A stretch of DNA of 64,000 nt from Candidatus Aalborgicola defluviihabitans (GTDB lineage Bacteria; Pseudomonadota; Gammaproteobacteria; Burkholderiales; Burkholderiaceae_C). The position numbers and the translations under genes were made by a program. How positions within the stretch are numbered: position 1 is the stretch's first letter; each line of letters begins with the position of its first letter. Shown here one piece after another: positions 37,177 to 47,675 of this stretch. The notes beneath the pieces are model-generated. The model was given only the letters and a program-made list of their open reading frames with translations, was not told the DNA's origin and searched no databases. The DNA is taken from positions 166,106-230,105 of the forward strand of contig JADIXX010000004.1 in the NCBI GenBank assembly GCA_016705575.1. The letters run 5' to 3'.

Positions 37177-38475
37177 TTAGCTGGCCACGGTCAAGTCAAC
37201 CGCACCGTCGGTAAGGGTTGCCCTTACCGACTGCCCTGCCCGTGTCTGCGCAACGCGAGTCAGCGTGCTGCCATCTTCCAGACTTAACCACGCATAGCCG
37301 CGCTTGAGCACCAAGGAGGGGTCCAACAGGCCCAGACGCAATTCAGCACGGTGCACTTGGTCAGTACAGCGCTGCACAGCGTGTTGCACAGCGGGACCTA
37401 CGTCTTGCGAGCGGCGCTCCAGCACCTGCCGCCGCGATTGAAAGGTCAGGTGTACGCTGTGCTGCAAACGTTGTTGTGCAGCCGCCAGCAGCAATCGCTG
37501 TTGGTGTGCCAGTGAAGACGGGCGACCCAAACGGCTTGAAGCCTGGTCCAACCGTTGCGCCTGACGGTCGATTTGACGCAACACAGCGGCCTGCAGGCGC
37601 GCCTGCAGAGTCTGCGCTGCTGCCAGCCAAACGGCGGTGGGCTGCGCAGCCAATTCAGCCGCCGCTGTGGGCGTGGGTGCACGCAGGTCGGCAACAAAAT
37701 CGGCGATGGTGAAGTCCGTTTCATGCCCCACACCGCAAACAACCGGCACCGGACTGCACGCGATGGTGCGCGCCAAAGTCTCATCGTTGAAGGCCCACAG
37801 GTCTTCCATGGCACCACCACCGCGCACCAGCAAGATCACATCCATGGCCAAGGCACCGGGCTGCTGGGGAGCCTGGGCTAAAGCATAGAGGTTGGACAGG
37901 GCCTGCACCAATTCGCGCGGGGCACCCTCGCCCTGCACCGAAGCCGGTGCCAGCACCACTGGAATATGCGGCACGCGCCGCTGCAAAGCAGTCACCACGT
38001 CGTGCAGAGCTGCTGCGCCCAGCGATGTCACCACCCCGATGCCACGCGGCGCTACAGGCAAGGGGCGCTTGCGGGAACTCTCAAACAGGCCTTCCCGCTC
38101 CAGCTTGGCCTTGAGCTTGAAAAACTGCTCAAACAAAGTTCCCTGACCGGCGGGGCGCATGCTTTCCACCACCAGCTGCAATTCACCTCGGGACTCGTAA
38201 ACACCCAAACGGCCCTGCACTTCCACGCGGTCGCCATCGCAGGGACTGAAGTTCAGCAATCCGGCGGCGCGCCGAAACATGGCACAACGGATTTGGCCGG
38301 TATCGTCCTTCAGAGAAAAGTAGCAATGCCCACTGGCCGCCTTGGTAAATCCGCTGATTTCGCCGCCTACCGTGACGGGGTTGAAACGCGCATCCATCGC
38401 ATCGGCAATGGCGCGGCACAACGCGCCAACCTGCCAAACCCGCGTCGCCCCAGCAGAAGTAGCCCATTCAACCAT
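37177..38475 (-). CDS. xseA: Exodeoxyribonuclease VII large subunit
   Basis: A 432-aa nuclease subunit: N-terminal OB domain (VWQVGALCRAIADAMDARFN, GEISGFTKAASGHCYFSLKD), catalytic region (LPVAPRGIGVVTSLGAAALHD, LVRGGGAMEDLWAFNDE, SPVPVVCGVGHETDFTIADF) and a long coiled-coil C-terminus that recruits XseB. ATG 38475 is chosen over a TTG five codons upstream. xseB is not adjacent. Confidence 0.94.
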   Translation of the reverse strand: MVEWATSAGATRVWQVGALCRAIADAMDARFNPVTVGGEISGFTKAASGHCYFSLKDDTGQIRCAMFRRAAGLLNFSPCDGDRVEVQGRLGVYESRGELQLVVESMRPAGQGTLFEQFFKLKAKLEREGLFESSRKRPLPVAPRGIGVVTSLGAAALHDVVTALQRRVPHIPVVLAPASVQGEGAPRELVQALSNLYALAQAPQQPGALAMDVILLVRGGGAMEDLWAFNDETLARTIACSPVPVVCGVGHETDFTIADFVADLRAPTPTAAAELAAQPTAVWLAAAQTLQARLQAAVLRQIDRQAQRLDQASSRLGRPSSLAHQQRLLLAAAQQRLQHSVHLTFQSRRQVLERRSQDVGPAVQHAVQRCTDQVHRAELRLGLLDPSLVLKRGYAWLSLEDGSTLTRVAQTRAGQSVRATLTDGAVDLTVAS

Positions 38476-38506
38476 GGCACTAGCGCGCAAAGTGACACAT
38501 ATTTAC

Positions 38507-38674
38507 TTGTCCACAGTTAAAGGCTGAGTCACCCGCCCAGCAGTTCGATTTCTCGGTACAAGTCATTGATTTCATTGGATTTTTTGTTGCCTCATTTGTC
38601 ATCATTTTGTCAAAACCCAACGCGAATGCGGCTTCGCACCGGTGCCAGACGGGTTCTACACACAGTTATCCACA
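38507..38674 (+). other. Spacer with one perfect and one near DnaA box
   Basis: TTATCCACA (38666-38674) matches the consensus DnaA box; TTGTCCACA (38507-38515) differs by one base. They lie in the xseA–exbB divergent spacer. No AT-rich repeats or further boxes are seen, so this is not an origin; it could be a minor DnaA regulatory site. Confidence 0.4.
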
Positions 38675-38745
38675 TATTCTGTGGGCGGAGCTCGCGTCGG
38701 GCTGGGCCATAATCGCGGTGCATTTCATCCGTACGGAGTGAACCA

Positions 38746-39372
38746 TTGTTTTCCATCATACAAGCCGCTGGTTGGCCTATCTGGCCCCTTATTGCATGCT
38801 CCGTCTTGGCGCTGGCCATTGTCATCGATAGATTCATCAGCCTCAAGGCGTCCAAGATCGCACCCGCAAAACTGCTCGATGAGGTGCTGAGCGTGACCCG
38901 CACCGCCATCCCCGGTCCAGACGTGGTGACGCAACTGGAAAAAAGTTCGGCCCTCGGTGAAGTGCTGGCCAGTGGCCTGCGTGCAATCAACGCCGACCCA
39001 CGCTGCACCGAAGACGACCTGCGTGCCCACATGGAAAGTACCGGCCGCGTTGTCGCCCAGCGACTGGAACAGCGCCTGAGCGCGCTGGGCACCATTGCCT
39101 CGGCAGCACCATTGATGGGTTTGTTCGGAACTGTGGTCGGCATGATCGAAATTTTTGGCTCCCAAGCACCCGGTGGTGCAACGGGAGGCAATCCGGCACT
39201 TCTGGCTCACGGCATCTCGATTGCCCTCTACAACACGGCGTTCGGCCTGATTGTGGCCATTCCTTCCCTGATCTTCTGGCGTTACTTCCGGGGGCAAGTG
39301 GATGGATACCTTTTGACGCTGGAACTGTCGGCAGAGCATCTGGCGCGCCACCTCAAAGTGTTCCGCAAGTAA
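38746..39372 (+). CDS. exbB: MotA/TolQ/ExbB proton channel protein
   Basis: A 208-aa membrane protein with helices at about 8-28 (WPIWPLIACSVLALAIVIDR), 105-128 (LSALGTIASAAPLMGLFGTV) and 150-175 (IALYNTAFGLIVAIPSLIFW). It lacks the longer N-terminal domain of E. coli TolQ. With ExbD it would energise a TonB-type system. The start is TTG, with GGAG eight bases upstream. This is the second such pair in the window. It heads the block exbB-exbD-lpxK-Trm112-kdsB-adk. Confidence 0.9.
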   Translation: MFSIIQAAGWPIWPLIACSVLALAIVIDRFISLKASKIAPAKLLDEVLSVTRTAIPGPDVVTQLEKSSALGEVLASGLRAINADPRCTEDDLRAHMESTGRVVAQRLEQRLSALGTIASAAPLMGLFGTVVGMIEIFGSQAPGGATGGNPALLAHGISIALYNTAFGLIVAIPSLIFWRYFRGQVDGYLLTLELSAEHLARHLKVFRK

Positions 39373-39376
39373 GGCC

Positions 39377-39805
39377 ATGAATTTTCGCCCCCGTAAACAG
39401 GAAGAGCCCGAGATCAACCTGATCCCGTTCATTGACGTGTTGCTGGTGGTGCTGATTTTTCTGATGCTGTCCACCACCTACAGCAAGTTCACAGAAATGC
39501 AGCTCAAGCTGCCGGTCGCCGATACCGAAGCGCAGCGCGATTACGCCAAAGAATTGATAGTGGCCGTCAGCGCTGATGGCGCCTACAGCGTCAACCGCAC
39601 ACCCGTCGCCGGGCGCAGCCTGGAGAGCGTGGCCACCGCCATTGCCGAGGGCGCCAAGGCGGGCAAAGACACCGTAGTCATCATCAGTGCCGATGCCAGC
39701 GCCAAGCACCAGGCCGTGGTCACAGTGATGGAAGCCGCCCGCCGCGCCGGCCTGAACCAGATTACCTTCGCCACCCAGTCCTCAGCGCAGGCGGGTGGCC
39801 AATAG
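39377..39805 (+). CDS. exbD: Biopolymer transport protein ExbD/TolR family
   Basis: A 142-aa single-helix protein with the proton-pathway aspartate in [19 protein letters not shown] (Asp20) and a periplasmic domain. Starts four bases after exbB, and is followed within four bases by the lpxK start. Confidence 0.92.
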   Translation: MNFRPRKQEEPEINLIPFIDVLLVVLIFLMLSTTYSKFTEMQLKLPVADTEAQRDYAKELIVAVSADGAYSVNRTPVAGRSLESVATAIAEGAKAGKDTVVIISADASAKHQAVVTVMEAARRAGLNQITFATQSSAQAGGQ

Positions 39806-39809
39806 CGCC

Positions 39810-40862
39810 ATGCCTGACACGTGGCAGCAGAGACTGCAACGTGGCTTGCTGCAAGCCTGGACCCACCGGGGACTCGTTTCCCACTTGCTGTGGCCCCTCT
39901 CGCTGCTGTACCGCCTACTGACCTGGATGCACCGCTTGGCGTATGCGCTGGGGGTGACCCAGGTGCGACGCGTGCCGGCGGTGGTGATTGTGGTGGGCAA
40001 TGTGGTGGCTGGTGGCGCTGGTAAGACGCCCACTGTCATGGCGCTGGTTCAACACCTGCGCGCACGCAACCTGCAAGTTGGCGTCATCTCGCGCGGCTAT
40101 GGGCGTGCGGAGCCATCCAGTTGTCTGGAAGTACAGACCGACTCCCAGCCCCATAGTGTGGGTGACGAGCCTTTGCTGATCCGACGCACCACCCAGGTGC
40201 CAGTCTTTGTTGCACCAACTCGCTATGTGGCCGCCATGGCCTTGCTGGCGCGCTACCCGCAAACACAGATTGTGGTCTGTGACGATGGACTGCAACACTA
40301 CGCTCTGCACCGCGACCTGGAGGTCTGTGTCTTTGATGACCGGGGCATCGGCAACAACCGCCAGTTACCGGCTGGGCCTTTGCGTGAACCGTGGCCGCGT
40401 ACGCCTCTAGCCCGCGCCGGCCAACGGAAAGAGCGATTGCTGGTGCTGCACACGGGTAGCCACCCCGCCTTTGCTGGCTACACGGCCAACCGTGCGCTGG
40501 CAAACTTTGCGACACGGCGCGACGGTACCCAAGTGGCACTTGATACGCTAACCCAGGCAGGCGAAAAGCCTTTGCTGGCTGTGGCGGGTATTGCACAGCC
40601 AGAATCATTTTTTGCCATGTTGCGGGCGATATCCTTGCCATTGGTTCAAACTATGGCATTACCGGATCACTATGATTTTCATAGCTTCCCACATAATATC
40701 TACGAGGGCTACCGCATCATTTGTACTGAGAAAGATGCTGCCAAACTGTGGCTAGTAGCGCCAGACGCGCTTGCAGTTCCCCTGCAGTTTGAGCCCGATC
40801 CCGCTTTCTTCACCGCTCTGGACGCAACGCTATCATCGCCCCATGGACACAAGACTTCTTGA
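39810..40862 (+). CDS. lpxK: Tetraacyldisaccharide 4'-kinase LpxK
   Basis: LpxK phosphorylates the lipid A precursor at the inner membrane. The 350-aa protein has an N-terminal membrane-associated helix, the P-loop [47 protein letters not shown], and [15 protein letters not shown] 39810 is chosen over an upstream GTG. The last 20 bases overlap the Trm112-like gene. A dispersed element (40682-40711) is read in frame just before the TEKDAAKLW block. Confidence 0.93.
   Translation: MPDTWQQRLQRGLLQAWTHRGLVSHLLWPLSLLYRLLTWMHRLAYALGVTQVRRVPAVVIVVGNVVAGGAGKTPTVMALVQHLRARNLQVGVISRGYGRAEPSSCLEVQTDSQPHSVGDEPLLIRRTTQVPVFVAPTRYVAAMALLARYPQTQIVVCDDGLQHYALHRDLEVCVFDDRGIGNNRQLPAGPLREPWPRTPLARAGQRKERLLVLHTGSHPAFAGYTANRALANFATRRDGTQVALDTLTQAGEKPLLAVAGIAQPESFFAMLRAISLPLVQTMALPDHYDFHSFPHNIYEGYRIICTEKDAAKLWLVAPDALAVPLQFEPDPAFFTALDATLSSPHGHKTS
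40682..40711 (+). repeat. Dispersed 30-nt element, copy E, within lpxK
   Basis: Starts TAGCTTCCCACATAATATCT and ends ACGAGGGCTA; a perfect hairpin CTATGA-TTT-TCATAG straddles its 5' edge. In the lpxK frame it encodes [10 protein letters not shown] without a stop. The most diverged of the five clear copies. Confidence 0.6.
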
Positions 40863-41025
40863 ACTCATCGTTTGCCCCGTCACAAAGGGCCCCTTGGAAT
40901 ACAACCGCGAAAAGCAGGAGCTGATCTCCCGCAGTGCACGACTGGCCTACCCGGTACACGACGGCATCCCGGTCTTGCTGGAAAGCGAAGCCCGTACCTT
41001 GACTGACGCGGAACTCGGTCTGTAG
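40843..41025 (+). CDS. Trm112-family small protein
   Basis: A 60-aa protein, [20 protein letters not shown] ... [22 protein letters not shown], of the UPF0434/Trm112 family (E. coli YcaR-like). The single CPV motif retains one cysteine of the usual zinc pair. In other organisms Trm112 is a methyltransferase partner; the bacterial role is unclear. Overlaps lpxK and precedes kdsB by 7 bases. Confidence 0.9.
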   Translation: MDTRLLELIVCPVTKGPLEYNREKQELISRSARLAYPVHDGIPVLLESEARTLTDAELGL

Positions 41026-41032
41026 CCACCCC

Positions 41033-41794
41033 ATGGCCTACACGGTCCTCATCCCGGCCCGCCTGGCCTCTAGCCGTCTGCCTAACAAACCTCTGGCCGA
41101 CATCGGCGGGGTTCCCATGGTGGTGCGGGTGGCGCAACGGGTGCTCTCGGGCGTACCGCCCAACACACGGGTGGTGGTGGCAGCAGATAGCCCCGCCATC
41201 ATGGCCGCCTGCGAGAAACATGACATTGAAGCCATCTTGACACGAGAAGATCATCTGTCCGGCAGCGACAGATTAGCCGAAGCCGCCACGTTGCTGGCGC
41301 TGGAAGACGACGCCATCGTAGTCAATGTGCAGGGCGACGAACCGCTGATTGACCCGGCCCTGGTGCACGCGGTGGCGGCCACGTTGCTGGCCCATCCCGA
41401 GGCCAGCATGGGCACCGCCGCCCATGCTATTGACAACGTGAAGGACTTTGCCAACCCCAATGTCGTCAAAGTGGTACTGGATACCAAAGGATTAGCCCTG
41501 TATTTCAGCCGCGCGCCCATCGCTTGGTGGCGCGATGGTTTTGACCAGGGCATTCACGCCCTGCCCCAGCCGGCACCCCTGCGTCACATCGGCATTTACG
41601 CATACCGTGTCGGCTTTTTACGGCAGTTTCCGCAGTTAGCACAGGCACCTATCGAAATCACCGAAGCGCTGGAGCAGCTGCGCGCCATGTGGCACGGTTA
41701 CCGCATTGCCGTGCACACCACGGAACATGCGCCCGGACCCGGCGTAGACACCCCGGAAGACCTGGAGCGCGTTCGGGCACTTTTCCAAGTGTAA
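41033..41794 (+). CDS. kdsB: 3-deoxy-manno-octulosonate cytidylyltransferase (CMP-KDO synthetase)
   Basis: A 253-aa nucleotidyltransferase that activates KDO for LPS core assembly. Seen: [20 protein letters not shown] (CTP-binding motif), [12 protein letters not shown] (metal-binding), [15 protein letters not shown], and [14 protein letters not shown] near the end. Cytosolic. Follows lpxK and the Trm112-like gene, all linked to LPS synthesis. Confidence 0.95.
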   Translation: MAYTVLIPARLASSRLPNKPLADIGGVPMVVRVAQRVLSGVPPNTRVVVAADSPAIMAACEKHDIEAILTREDHLSGSDRLAEAATLLALEDDAIVVNVQGDEPLIDPALVHAVAATLLAHPEASMGTAAHAIDNVKDFANPNVVKVVLDTKGLALYFSRAPIAWWRDGFDQGIHALPQPAPLRHIGIYAYRVGFLRQFPQLAQAPIEITEALEQLRAMWHGYRIAVHTTEHAPGPGVDTPEDLERVRALFQV

Positions 41795-41852
41795 GCGTGG
41801 GCCGGCTGTAAGTTATCCGCCAGTTGGTCCGTGCTATTCTCCCGGGAAATGA

Positions 41853-42578
<726 letters not shown>

Positions 42579-42623
42579 TTCGCCACCTGACCAGCGCAGG
42601 CGGCGACTGGGTCGTTGACGATA

Positions 42624-44240
42624 CTAGTACAAGTCCCGCTTGTCCAAACCTTCAGAGCGTTTGACTTTCTGCCTGGCATCGTCATTCTTTGGCTGGGTTG
42701 CAGGCGTTTGGTTGTTGATGGGTCGCTCAACCGGGGCGGCGTTCATTCTGGTGTTGCCTCCCTGTTTGACGCCTGCGTCACCGCGATACCCATCACGCGG
42801 TGATTGCGCCTCCCTCGATTTCATTTCACGCTCCACTGGTGGATTGCGGCTATAGACTGGGGCGGCCCGTTCAGTTACTGCAGAAGGGGGATTGGCCCGC
42901 TCTGAGGATTTGTAGGCGTCGTTTGGCGGCGCAGTCTTACCATAGGGGGCCACTGCCTCCCGGGATTTTGGAGATGCGGGCCACTGAGCCGCGGGTGGTG
43001 CCATAACGGCGGGGCGCTGCTGCTGCTCCCATTGTTGCTGCTGCTTGGCCGGTTCGCGTGGACGATGCTCCTCGTCGAAAGGGACAGGTGTTGATGGTCT
43101 AACGTAGGACCGCTGCTGCACCGGAGTTTCAACCCTCTTGTCATAGCGCTGGTCATACCCCTTGTTGATCCGGGTGGCATATCCTGGGCTGTGCTGGAAG
43201 CCAGGCTGGTAAATTTCCTTAGGTGTCAGGGGTGTCCAGCCCTGGCGCGGTGGCGCGCGCCGGTCTGTTGCGTAGCCCCTGGGAAATGAAGTTCCACCCC
43301 AGCCAACGAGGGCAGGTGCATATGCCGGTCGTGGCTGATAGCTGCCCGGAGCCCACGCCCAACGCCCACGCAAGCTCACCCAGCGACCATAGTGAAACGG
43401 CGCAAATCCCCAAGGGGCGTCGTCTACCCAACTCCAGCCCCATTGCGTGGTCCAGACCCAGCGGCCATCCCGGTAGGGTGCCCAGTCAAGTCCCACCTGG
43501 CTGGGAAACCAGACAGCGCCATAATCAGAAGCCTGTTCCCAGCTTCCATACCGGTCCAGATCATCCGAACCGGTCATTTCAGGCGACACATAGCTTTGGC
43601 TGAGTTGACCTGCCGCGTCTTGTGCCATGTTTTGGGATATCAACCAGTCGTTGAACGGATCGCGCTGGATGGTTTGGGTTCCGCTGCGTACGCTTCCATC
43701 CCACAAAAACTCACCCATCTCCCCCTGACGTAGCCAAACATCTCGCGCGGCGCCCGGTTGTGCCGACTCAAAGTGCGCGCGCCCCTGCAGTGCAAAGACA
43801 CGGGTCATTTGGTCGACCTGGTCCACGCGAAAAAGACCTTCACTGTCCGCGACGATGCTGCCATCACGGGTCAGCACGGTGTAGTCGGCCACCGCATCGC
43901 GCGTGCGCAGGCGCAGGCCCAGACTGCCTTTTTCGAGCTGCAAGGAGACCCGCCCTTCGTCGAGTTGCGCGAAAACCAGATCGCCGTTTTCCTCCAGCCA
44001 GACACTGCTGGAGCCGATGCGCAGGCTCACCCGGGCCCGCGCGTCGGTGTGCAACCGGTCGCCCTGGGCGATGGTCTGATTGCGCATAACTTGCGTCCAC
44101 GCCCTATTGTCCGTGTCGAACAGCCAGACCACTCCCGCGAGGTCGGCGACGCGCCCAGCTTGCGTAGGCGGATCAGCCCATGCGCTGGACAGCAAGCCAA
44201 AGCCCACTATCAGGGTGGCAATCATGTGCCAACCACGCAT
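42624..44240 (-). CDS. FecR-like / DUF6600 Trp-rich exported protein
   Basis: About 538 aa with a signal peptide (MRGWHMIATLIVGFGLLSSAWA, cut before DPPTQ), a FecR-type domain (~30-190), a Trp/Tyr-rich DUF6600-like region (~210-330: ASDYGAVWFPSQVGLDWAPY, WGWSWVDDAPWGFAPFHYGR), and a long disordered Pro/Gln/Arg-rich tail. Probably periplasmic or envelope-associated; function unknown. An upstream GTG at 44294 would lengthen the signal peptide; I prefer ATG 44240 but the choice is uncertain. Convergent with adk. Confidence 0.75.
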   Translation of the reverse strand: MRGWHMIATLIVGFGLLSSAWADPPTQAGRVADLAGVVWLFDTDNRAWTQVMRNQTIAQGDRLHTDARARVSLRIGSSSVWLEENGDLVFAQLDEGRVSLQLEKGSLGLRLRTRDAVADYTVLTRDGSIVADSEGLFRVDQVDQMTRVFALQGRAHFESAQPGAARDVWLRQGEMGEFLWDGSVRSGTQTIQRDPFNDWLISQNMAQDAAGQLSQSYVSPEMTGSDDLDRYGSWEQASDYGAVWFPSQVGLDWAPYRDGRWVWTTQWGWSWVDDAPWGFAPFHYGRWVSLRGRWAWAPGSYQPRPAYAPALVGWGGTSFPRGYATDRRAPPRQGWTPLTPKEIYQPGFQHSPGYATRINKGYDQRYDKRVETPVQQRSYVRPSTPVPFDEEHRPREPAKQQQQWEQQQRPAVMAPPAAQWPASPKSREAVAPYGKTAPPNDAYKSSERANPPSAVTERAAPVYSRNPPVEREMKSREAQSPRDGYRGDAGVKQGGNTRMNAAPVERPINNQTPATQPKNDDARQKVKRSEGLDKRDLY

Positions 44241-44444
44241 GGCCAGCTGTTTTGTCAGGATGGTAAGGCTCAATCTTCTACTCCGGTTAGACACTTAACA
44301 CTTAACGCGCGAGGGCAATTTTGGGATGACCGGCTATGTGACAGGCTCCGTTTGTGCAGACACCTCTGTTTTGAAAAGCACTTGGCGGACAATTCACCAA
44401 ATGGCTCAAACCCCAAAAGGCCACAAATGCGACCTTTTTATGGG

Positions 44445-45425
44445 TCAGTGGCCGGCCATAAGGTCTAGCATCAGGGCAATGCGGGCCTTGACCGGCGATA
44501 GTGCTATTGATGGCGGCCATTTGTGCTCAGAAGTACCTGCCACTACACAGCCCAGTGCACAGCGGGTGGTGCGCACCACACGAATACCACGCTGCTGCGC
44601 GCCACGCAGAGCGGCTTCCAAATCCTGGTGAATGGTGCCATTGCCAGTACCGGCCACCACAATGCCACGCACTACCGGGTCTCCATCTGCAGGGGGCGCG
44701 CAAAGGGCTCGAACAATGGCACCGCTGGCTCCCGCATGGTTCAGGACGATTTCAACCCGGGGCCAAGCCGCCGTCGTTAAATTTGAAATGCTCACGGTGG
44801 TGCCGGTTGGCTCTGCTACTGGGCAGGCATGCAGCCAGCGCACCACGCCCTCTTCCACATAAGCCAATGGCCCGGCATCCCCGGAATCAAAAGCATTGTG
44901 CCGGTAGGGATGCACTTTTTGAACGTCGCGGGCCGAATGCACGGTACCGGCGCACACCGCCAACACCCCCCTTGCGTGAACAGAACGGGCCACGGCAACG
45001 GCGTCCAGCACGTTCTGCGGTCCATCCGGCGTGAGCGACGACGCTGGGCGCATGGCGCAAGTGAGGACCACCGGTTTGGATTGCACAGCAGCTGGCAACA
45101 CCTGGGACAGAAAAAATGCCGTTTCTTCGAGCGTATCCGTGCCGTGGGTGATGATTAGCGCCGCCACATCGGTTTGGGAAGTCTGGTGTTGCACACGTTG
45201 GGCCAAAGCGCGCCACTGCGCCCACCCCATGTCCTTGCTATCGACTTGGGCCACCTGCTCAAACGCAACCGCCCAATCCCCCACAGCCAAGGCCAAAGTC
45301 GGAATTGCGGCCAACAACTGGTCAACGCCGACTTGCGCCGCCTTGTAGCCCACGTTATCGCCAGCACTGCTGGCCATACCCGCAATCGTGCCGCCTGTGC
45401 CGAGAAATACCAATTTTTTCAACAT
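44445..45425 (-). CDS. ansA: Asparaginase (L-asparaginase I/II family)
   Basis: A 326-aa asparaginase with the first catalytic motif VFLGTGGTIAGMASS (Thr13) and the second LIITHGTDTLEETAFFLSQ (Thr and Asp). It hydrolyses asparagine to aspartate and ammonia. No signal peptide, so cytosolic. ATG 45425 (MLKKLVFLG) is chosen over a start seven codons upstream. Divergent from lexA with an SOS box in the spacer, but the box is placed for lexA. Confidence 0.88.
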   Translation of the reverse strand: MLKKLVFLGTGGTIAGMASSAGDNVGYKAAQVGVDQLLAAIPTLALAVGDWAVAFEQVAQVDSKDMGWAQWRALAQRVQHQTSQTDVAALIITHGTDTLEETAFFLSQVLPAAVQSKPVVLTCAMRPASSLTPDGPQNVLDAVAVARSVHARGVLAVCAGTVHSARDVQKVHPYRHNAFDSGDAGPLAYVEEGVVRWLHACPVAEPTGTTVSISNLTTAAWPRVEIVLNHAGASGAIVRALCAPPADGDPVVRGIVVAGTGNGTIHQDLEAALRGAQQRGIRVVRTTRCALGCVVAGTSEHKWPPSIALSPVKARIALMLDLMAGH

Positions 45426-45457
45426 ATTTGTACATTTCCCTTGCAAACAAAATAAAA

Positions 45458-45473
45458 CTGGTTAAAAATACAG
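45458..45473 (+). promoter_or_regulatory. LexA (SOS) box upstream of lexA
   Basis: CTG-N10-CAG inside the near-palindrome AACTG-GTTAAAAATA-CAGTT, the LexA operator pattern of beta/gammaproteobacteria (CTGT-N8-ACAG) with one base off. A possible promoter TTGCAA (45441-45446)–16–TAAAAA overlaps it. Expected to give LexA autorepression, 67 bases before the lexA ATG. Confidence 0.75.
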
Positions 45474-45539
45474 TTACTGGATGCCGAAACAGTGTGTATG
45501 AACCAACAGCAAGCGGCCCAGCACCAAGGAGTCTTCAGC

Positions 45540-46214
45540 ATGCTCGAAAGTCCCAAACTTACCGCACGGCAACAGCAAATTCTGGAACTGATTCAAAACG
45601 CCATCGCGCGCACCGGAGCCCCTCCAACCCGGGCCGAAATCGCCAGCGAACTCGGTTTCAAGTCCGCCAATGCCGCTGAAGAACACTTGCAGGCCCTGGC
45701 CCGCAAAGGCGTCATCGAATTGGTCAGCGGCACTTCCCGAGGTATCCGCCTCAAGAGCGACACCCTGCGCTCTATCCACGAATCCCGCATCAAGCAATTC
45801 TCCCTGCCACTGCCCGGTTTGGCCCAGTTGGCGCTGCCGTTAATAGGCCGTGTTGCAGCGGGTTCACCCATTCTCGCCCAGGAGCATGTGGACAAAACCT
45901 ACTATGTGGAAAACAGCCTGTTCCAGCGCCAGCCGGACTACCTGTTGAAGGTACGCGGCATGTCCATGCGCGACGCCGGCATCATGGACGGCGATCTGCT
46001 CGCTGTGCAGGCGACCAAGGATGCCAAGAACGGCCAGATTATCGTAGCCCGCCTGGGCGACGAAGTGACCGTCAAGCGCTTTCGGCGCAACAAACATTTA
46101 ATTGAGCTGCATCCTGAGAATCCGGATTACCAGACCATTGTGGTTGAACCCGGCGAGCCGTTCGAGATTGAAGGCCTGGCCGTCGGCCTGATCCGCAACA
46201 CCATGCTCATGTAA
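45540..46214 (+). CDS. lexA: SOS response repressor LexA
   Basis: A 224-aa repressor/protease. The N-terminal winged helix ([40 protein letters not shown]) binds SOS boxes. The self-cleavage site is Ala107-Gly108 (GRVAAGSP), with catalytic Ser142 (RGMSMRDAG) and Lys179 (VTVKRF). RecA-stimulated cleavage derepresses SOS genes. ATG 45540 is chosen with AGGAG nine bases upstream. A LexA box lies in its promoter. Confidence 0.96.
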   Translation: MLESPKLTARQQQILELIQNAIARTGAPPTRAEIASELGFKSANAAEEHLQALARKGVIELVSGTSRGIRLKSDTLRSIHESRIKQFSLPLPGLAQLALPLIGRVAAGSPILAQEHVDKTYYVENSLFQRQPDYLLKVRGMSMRDAGIMDGDLLAVQATKDAKNGQIIVARLGDEVTVKRFRRNKHLIELHPENPDYQTIVVEPGEPFEIEGLAVGLIRNTMLM

Positions 46215-46238
46215 TCCTTTTTTGAAAACGCTACCACC

Positions 46239-46571
46239 ATGAACATCGCCCTGATCGCCCAAGCCGGAATTTTTGAACCGCTGAACAAACTGTTACACCG
46301 GTGGTTCGCAAAACGCCCGGCAGCAGCGTGGACAAACGTCAGTCCAGTTGTGAGCAGGTCTCAATTTGCTCCTAATTCTGTAGCGTCTTACGTAGATTCG
46401 ACGAGGGCTATAGCGGAAAGATACGATAAAGCCCAACCACTACGGGTGATCCGCGTGGTAGAAGCCGGCCAGCCCCGCGCCAGCACGGGTCGCATGGTCA
46501 TCTCGGGCCGTATGGCCGACGTTTGTGCCGAACTGGATCGCCTGGTAGCACGCGAAGCAGCGCTTTCCTGA
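46239..46571 (+). CDS. Hypothetical protein carrying a dispersed element
   Basis: A 110-aa protein. The C-terminal half (PLRVIRVVEAGQPRAST, GRMVISGRMADVCAELDRLV) looks folded and conserved-like. The middle, SVASYVDSTRAIAE, is contributed by dispersed element copy C, read in the same phase as in earP (AYVYSTRA). The protein follows lexA by 24 bases. Function unknown. Confidence 0.6.
   Translation: MNIALIAQAGIFEPLNKLLHRWFAKRPAAAWTNVSPVVSRSQFAPNSVASYVDSTRAIAERYDKAQPLRVIRVVEAGQPRASTGRMVISGRMADVCAELDRLVAREAALS
46381..46410 (+). repeat. Dispersed 30-nt element, copy C, within the post-lexA hypothetical gene
   Basis: Starts TAGCGTCTTACGTAGATTCG and ends ACGAGGGCTA; this copy is closest to the consensus in its second half. 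Upstream GCTCCTAATTCTGTAGC gives a partial stem. Encodes ASYVDSTRAI in frame. Confidence 0.75.
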
Positions 46572-46658
46572 AATATTCAGCTGTATGGGTCAGAATGGCC
46601 CATCCAAATTCGACCCTAGCGCCTATTGCGGGTTGCCTGACAAGGCACAATGGCATCC

Positions 46659-47666
46659 ATGAATATCGTGATTCTGGATGACTACCAAGATGCCGTCCGC
46701 AAGCTGGAATGCGCCGCCAAGCTGGATAGCTACCAGGCCAAGGTCTACACCAATACCGTCAAAGGCATAGGTCAACTCTCCGTCCGACTGAAGGATGCGG
46801 ACATCATCGTTCTGATCCTCGAGCGGACCCACGTCAACCGCCAGTTAATTGAGAAGCTGCCCAAGCTCAAAATGATTTCTCAAACGGGTCGCGCTGGCCA
46901 ACACCTTGATGTGCAAGCCTGTACCGAACGGGGCATTGCCGTGGCTGAGGGCATGGGCTCTGGTGTCGCGCCGGCCGAACTTACTTGGGCTCTGATTTTG
47001 GCTGCCATGCGCAGGTTGCCGCAGTACATTGCAACCCTCAAACATGGCGCTTGGCAGCAAAGTGGACTTAAGTCGGGGTCAATGCCTCCCAACTTTGGTA
47101 TCGGCAGCGAACTCCATGGAAAAATCCTGGGGGTATGGGGCTACGGCAAGATTGGCAAGATAGTAGCTGGCTACGGGCGCGCATTTGGCATGCAGGTTGT
47201 CGTGTGGGGCAGTGACGCATCGCTGGAAATGGCCCGTGCCGATGGCTACGCCACCGCCGCCAGCCGCGAGGCATTTTTTGAACAAAGCGACGTGCTCACC
47301 CTGCACTTGCGACTCAGCGACACCACGCACCACATGATTGACCACATGGATCTGGCGCGCATGAAACCCACTTCGCTGCTGGTTAATACCTCCCGGGCCG
47401 AGCTGATCGAAACCAATACGCTTATCGGCGCACTCAATCGTGGTCGCCCGGGGATGGCAGCCGTTGACGTTTTTGAGGCGGAACCCATTTTGCAGGGACA
47501 TGCGCTGCTTCGGCTGGAAAATTGCATCTGCACCCCGCACATCGGGTACGTGGAGCAAAACAATTACGAACAGTTATTTGGTGCTGCTTTTGACAACCTC
47601 GTCAATTTCATCAAAGGCACCCCGACCAACATCGTCAACCCCGGCGCACTTCAAGTCAGACGGTAA
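46659..47666 (+). CDS. D-isomer-specific 2-hydroxyacid dehydrogenase
   Basis: A 335-aa NAD-dependent dehydrogenase: catalytic-domain start MNIVILDDYQDAVRKLECAA, NAD-binding GKILGVWGYGKIGKIVAGYG, LLVNTSRAELIETNTLIGAL, DVFEAEPILQG, and the catalytic His in TPHIGYVEQNN. Not clearly a phosphoglycerate, lactate or glyoxylate enzyme. ATG 46659 is chosen; ATG 46650 with AAGG upstream would add three residues. Confidence 0.9.
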   Translation: MNIVILDDYQDAVRKLECAAKLDSYQAKVYTNTVKGIGQLSVRLKDADIIVLILERTHVNRQLIEKLPKLKMISQTGRAGQHLDVQACTERGIAVAEGMGSGVAPAELTWALILAAMRRLPQYIATLKHGAWQQSGLKSGSMPPNFGIGSELHGKILGVWGYGKIGKIVAGYGRAFGMQVVVWGSDASLEMARADGYATAASREAFFEQSDVLTLHLRLSDTTHHMIDHMDLARMKPTSLLVNTSRAELIETNTLIGALNRGRPGMAAVDVFEAEPILQGHALLRLENCICTPHIGYVEQNNYEQLFGAAFDNLVNFIKGTPTNIVNPGALQVRR

Positions 47667-47675
47667 GCCCGGTTT

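Noticed and set aside
38507..38674. Replication origin suggested by DnaA boxes
   Set aside because: Only one perfect and one near-perfect box, no AT-rich unwinding repeats, and no dnaA, dnaN or parAB genes nearby.
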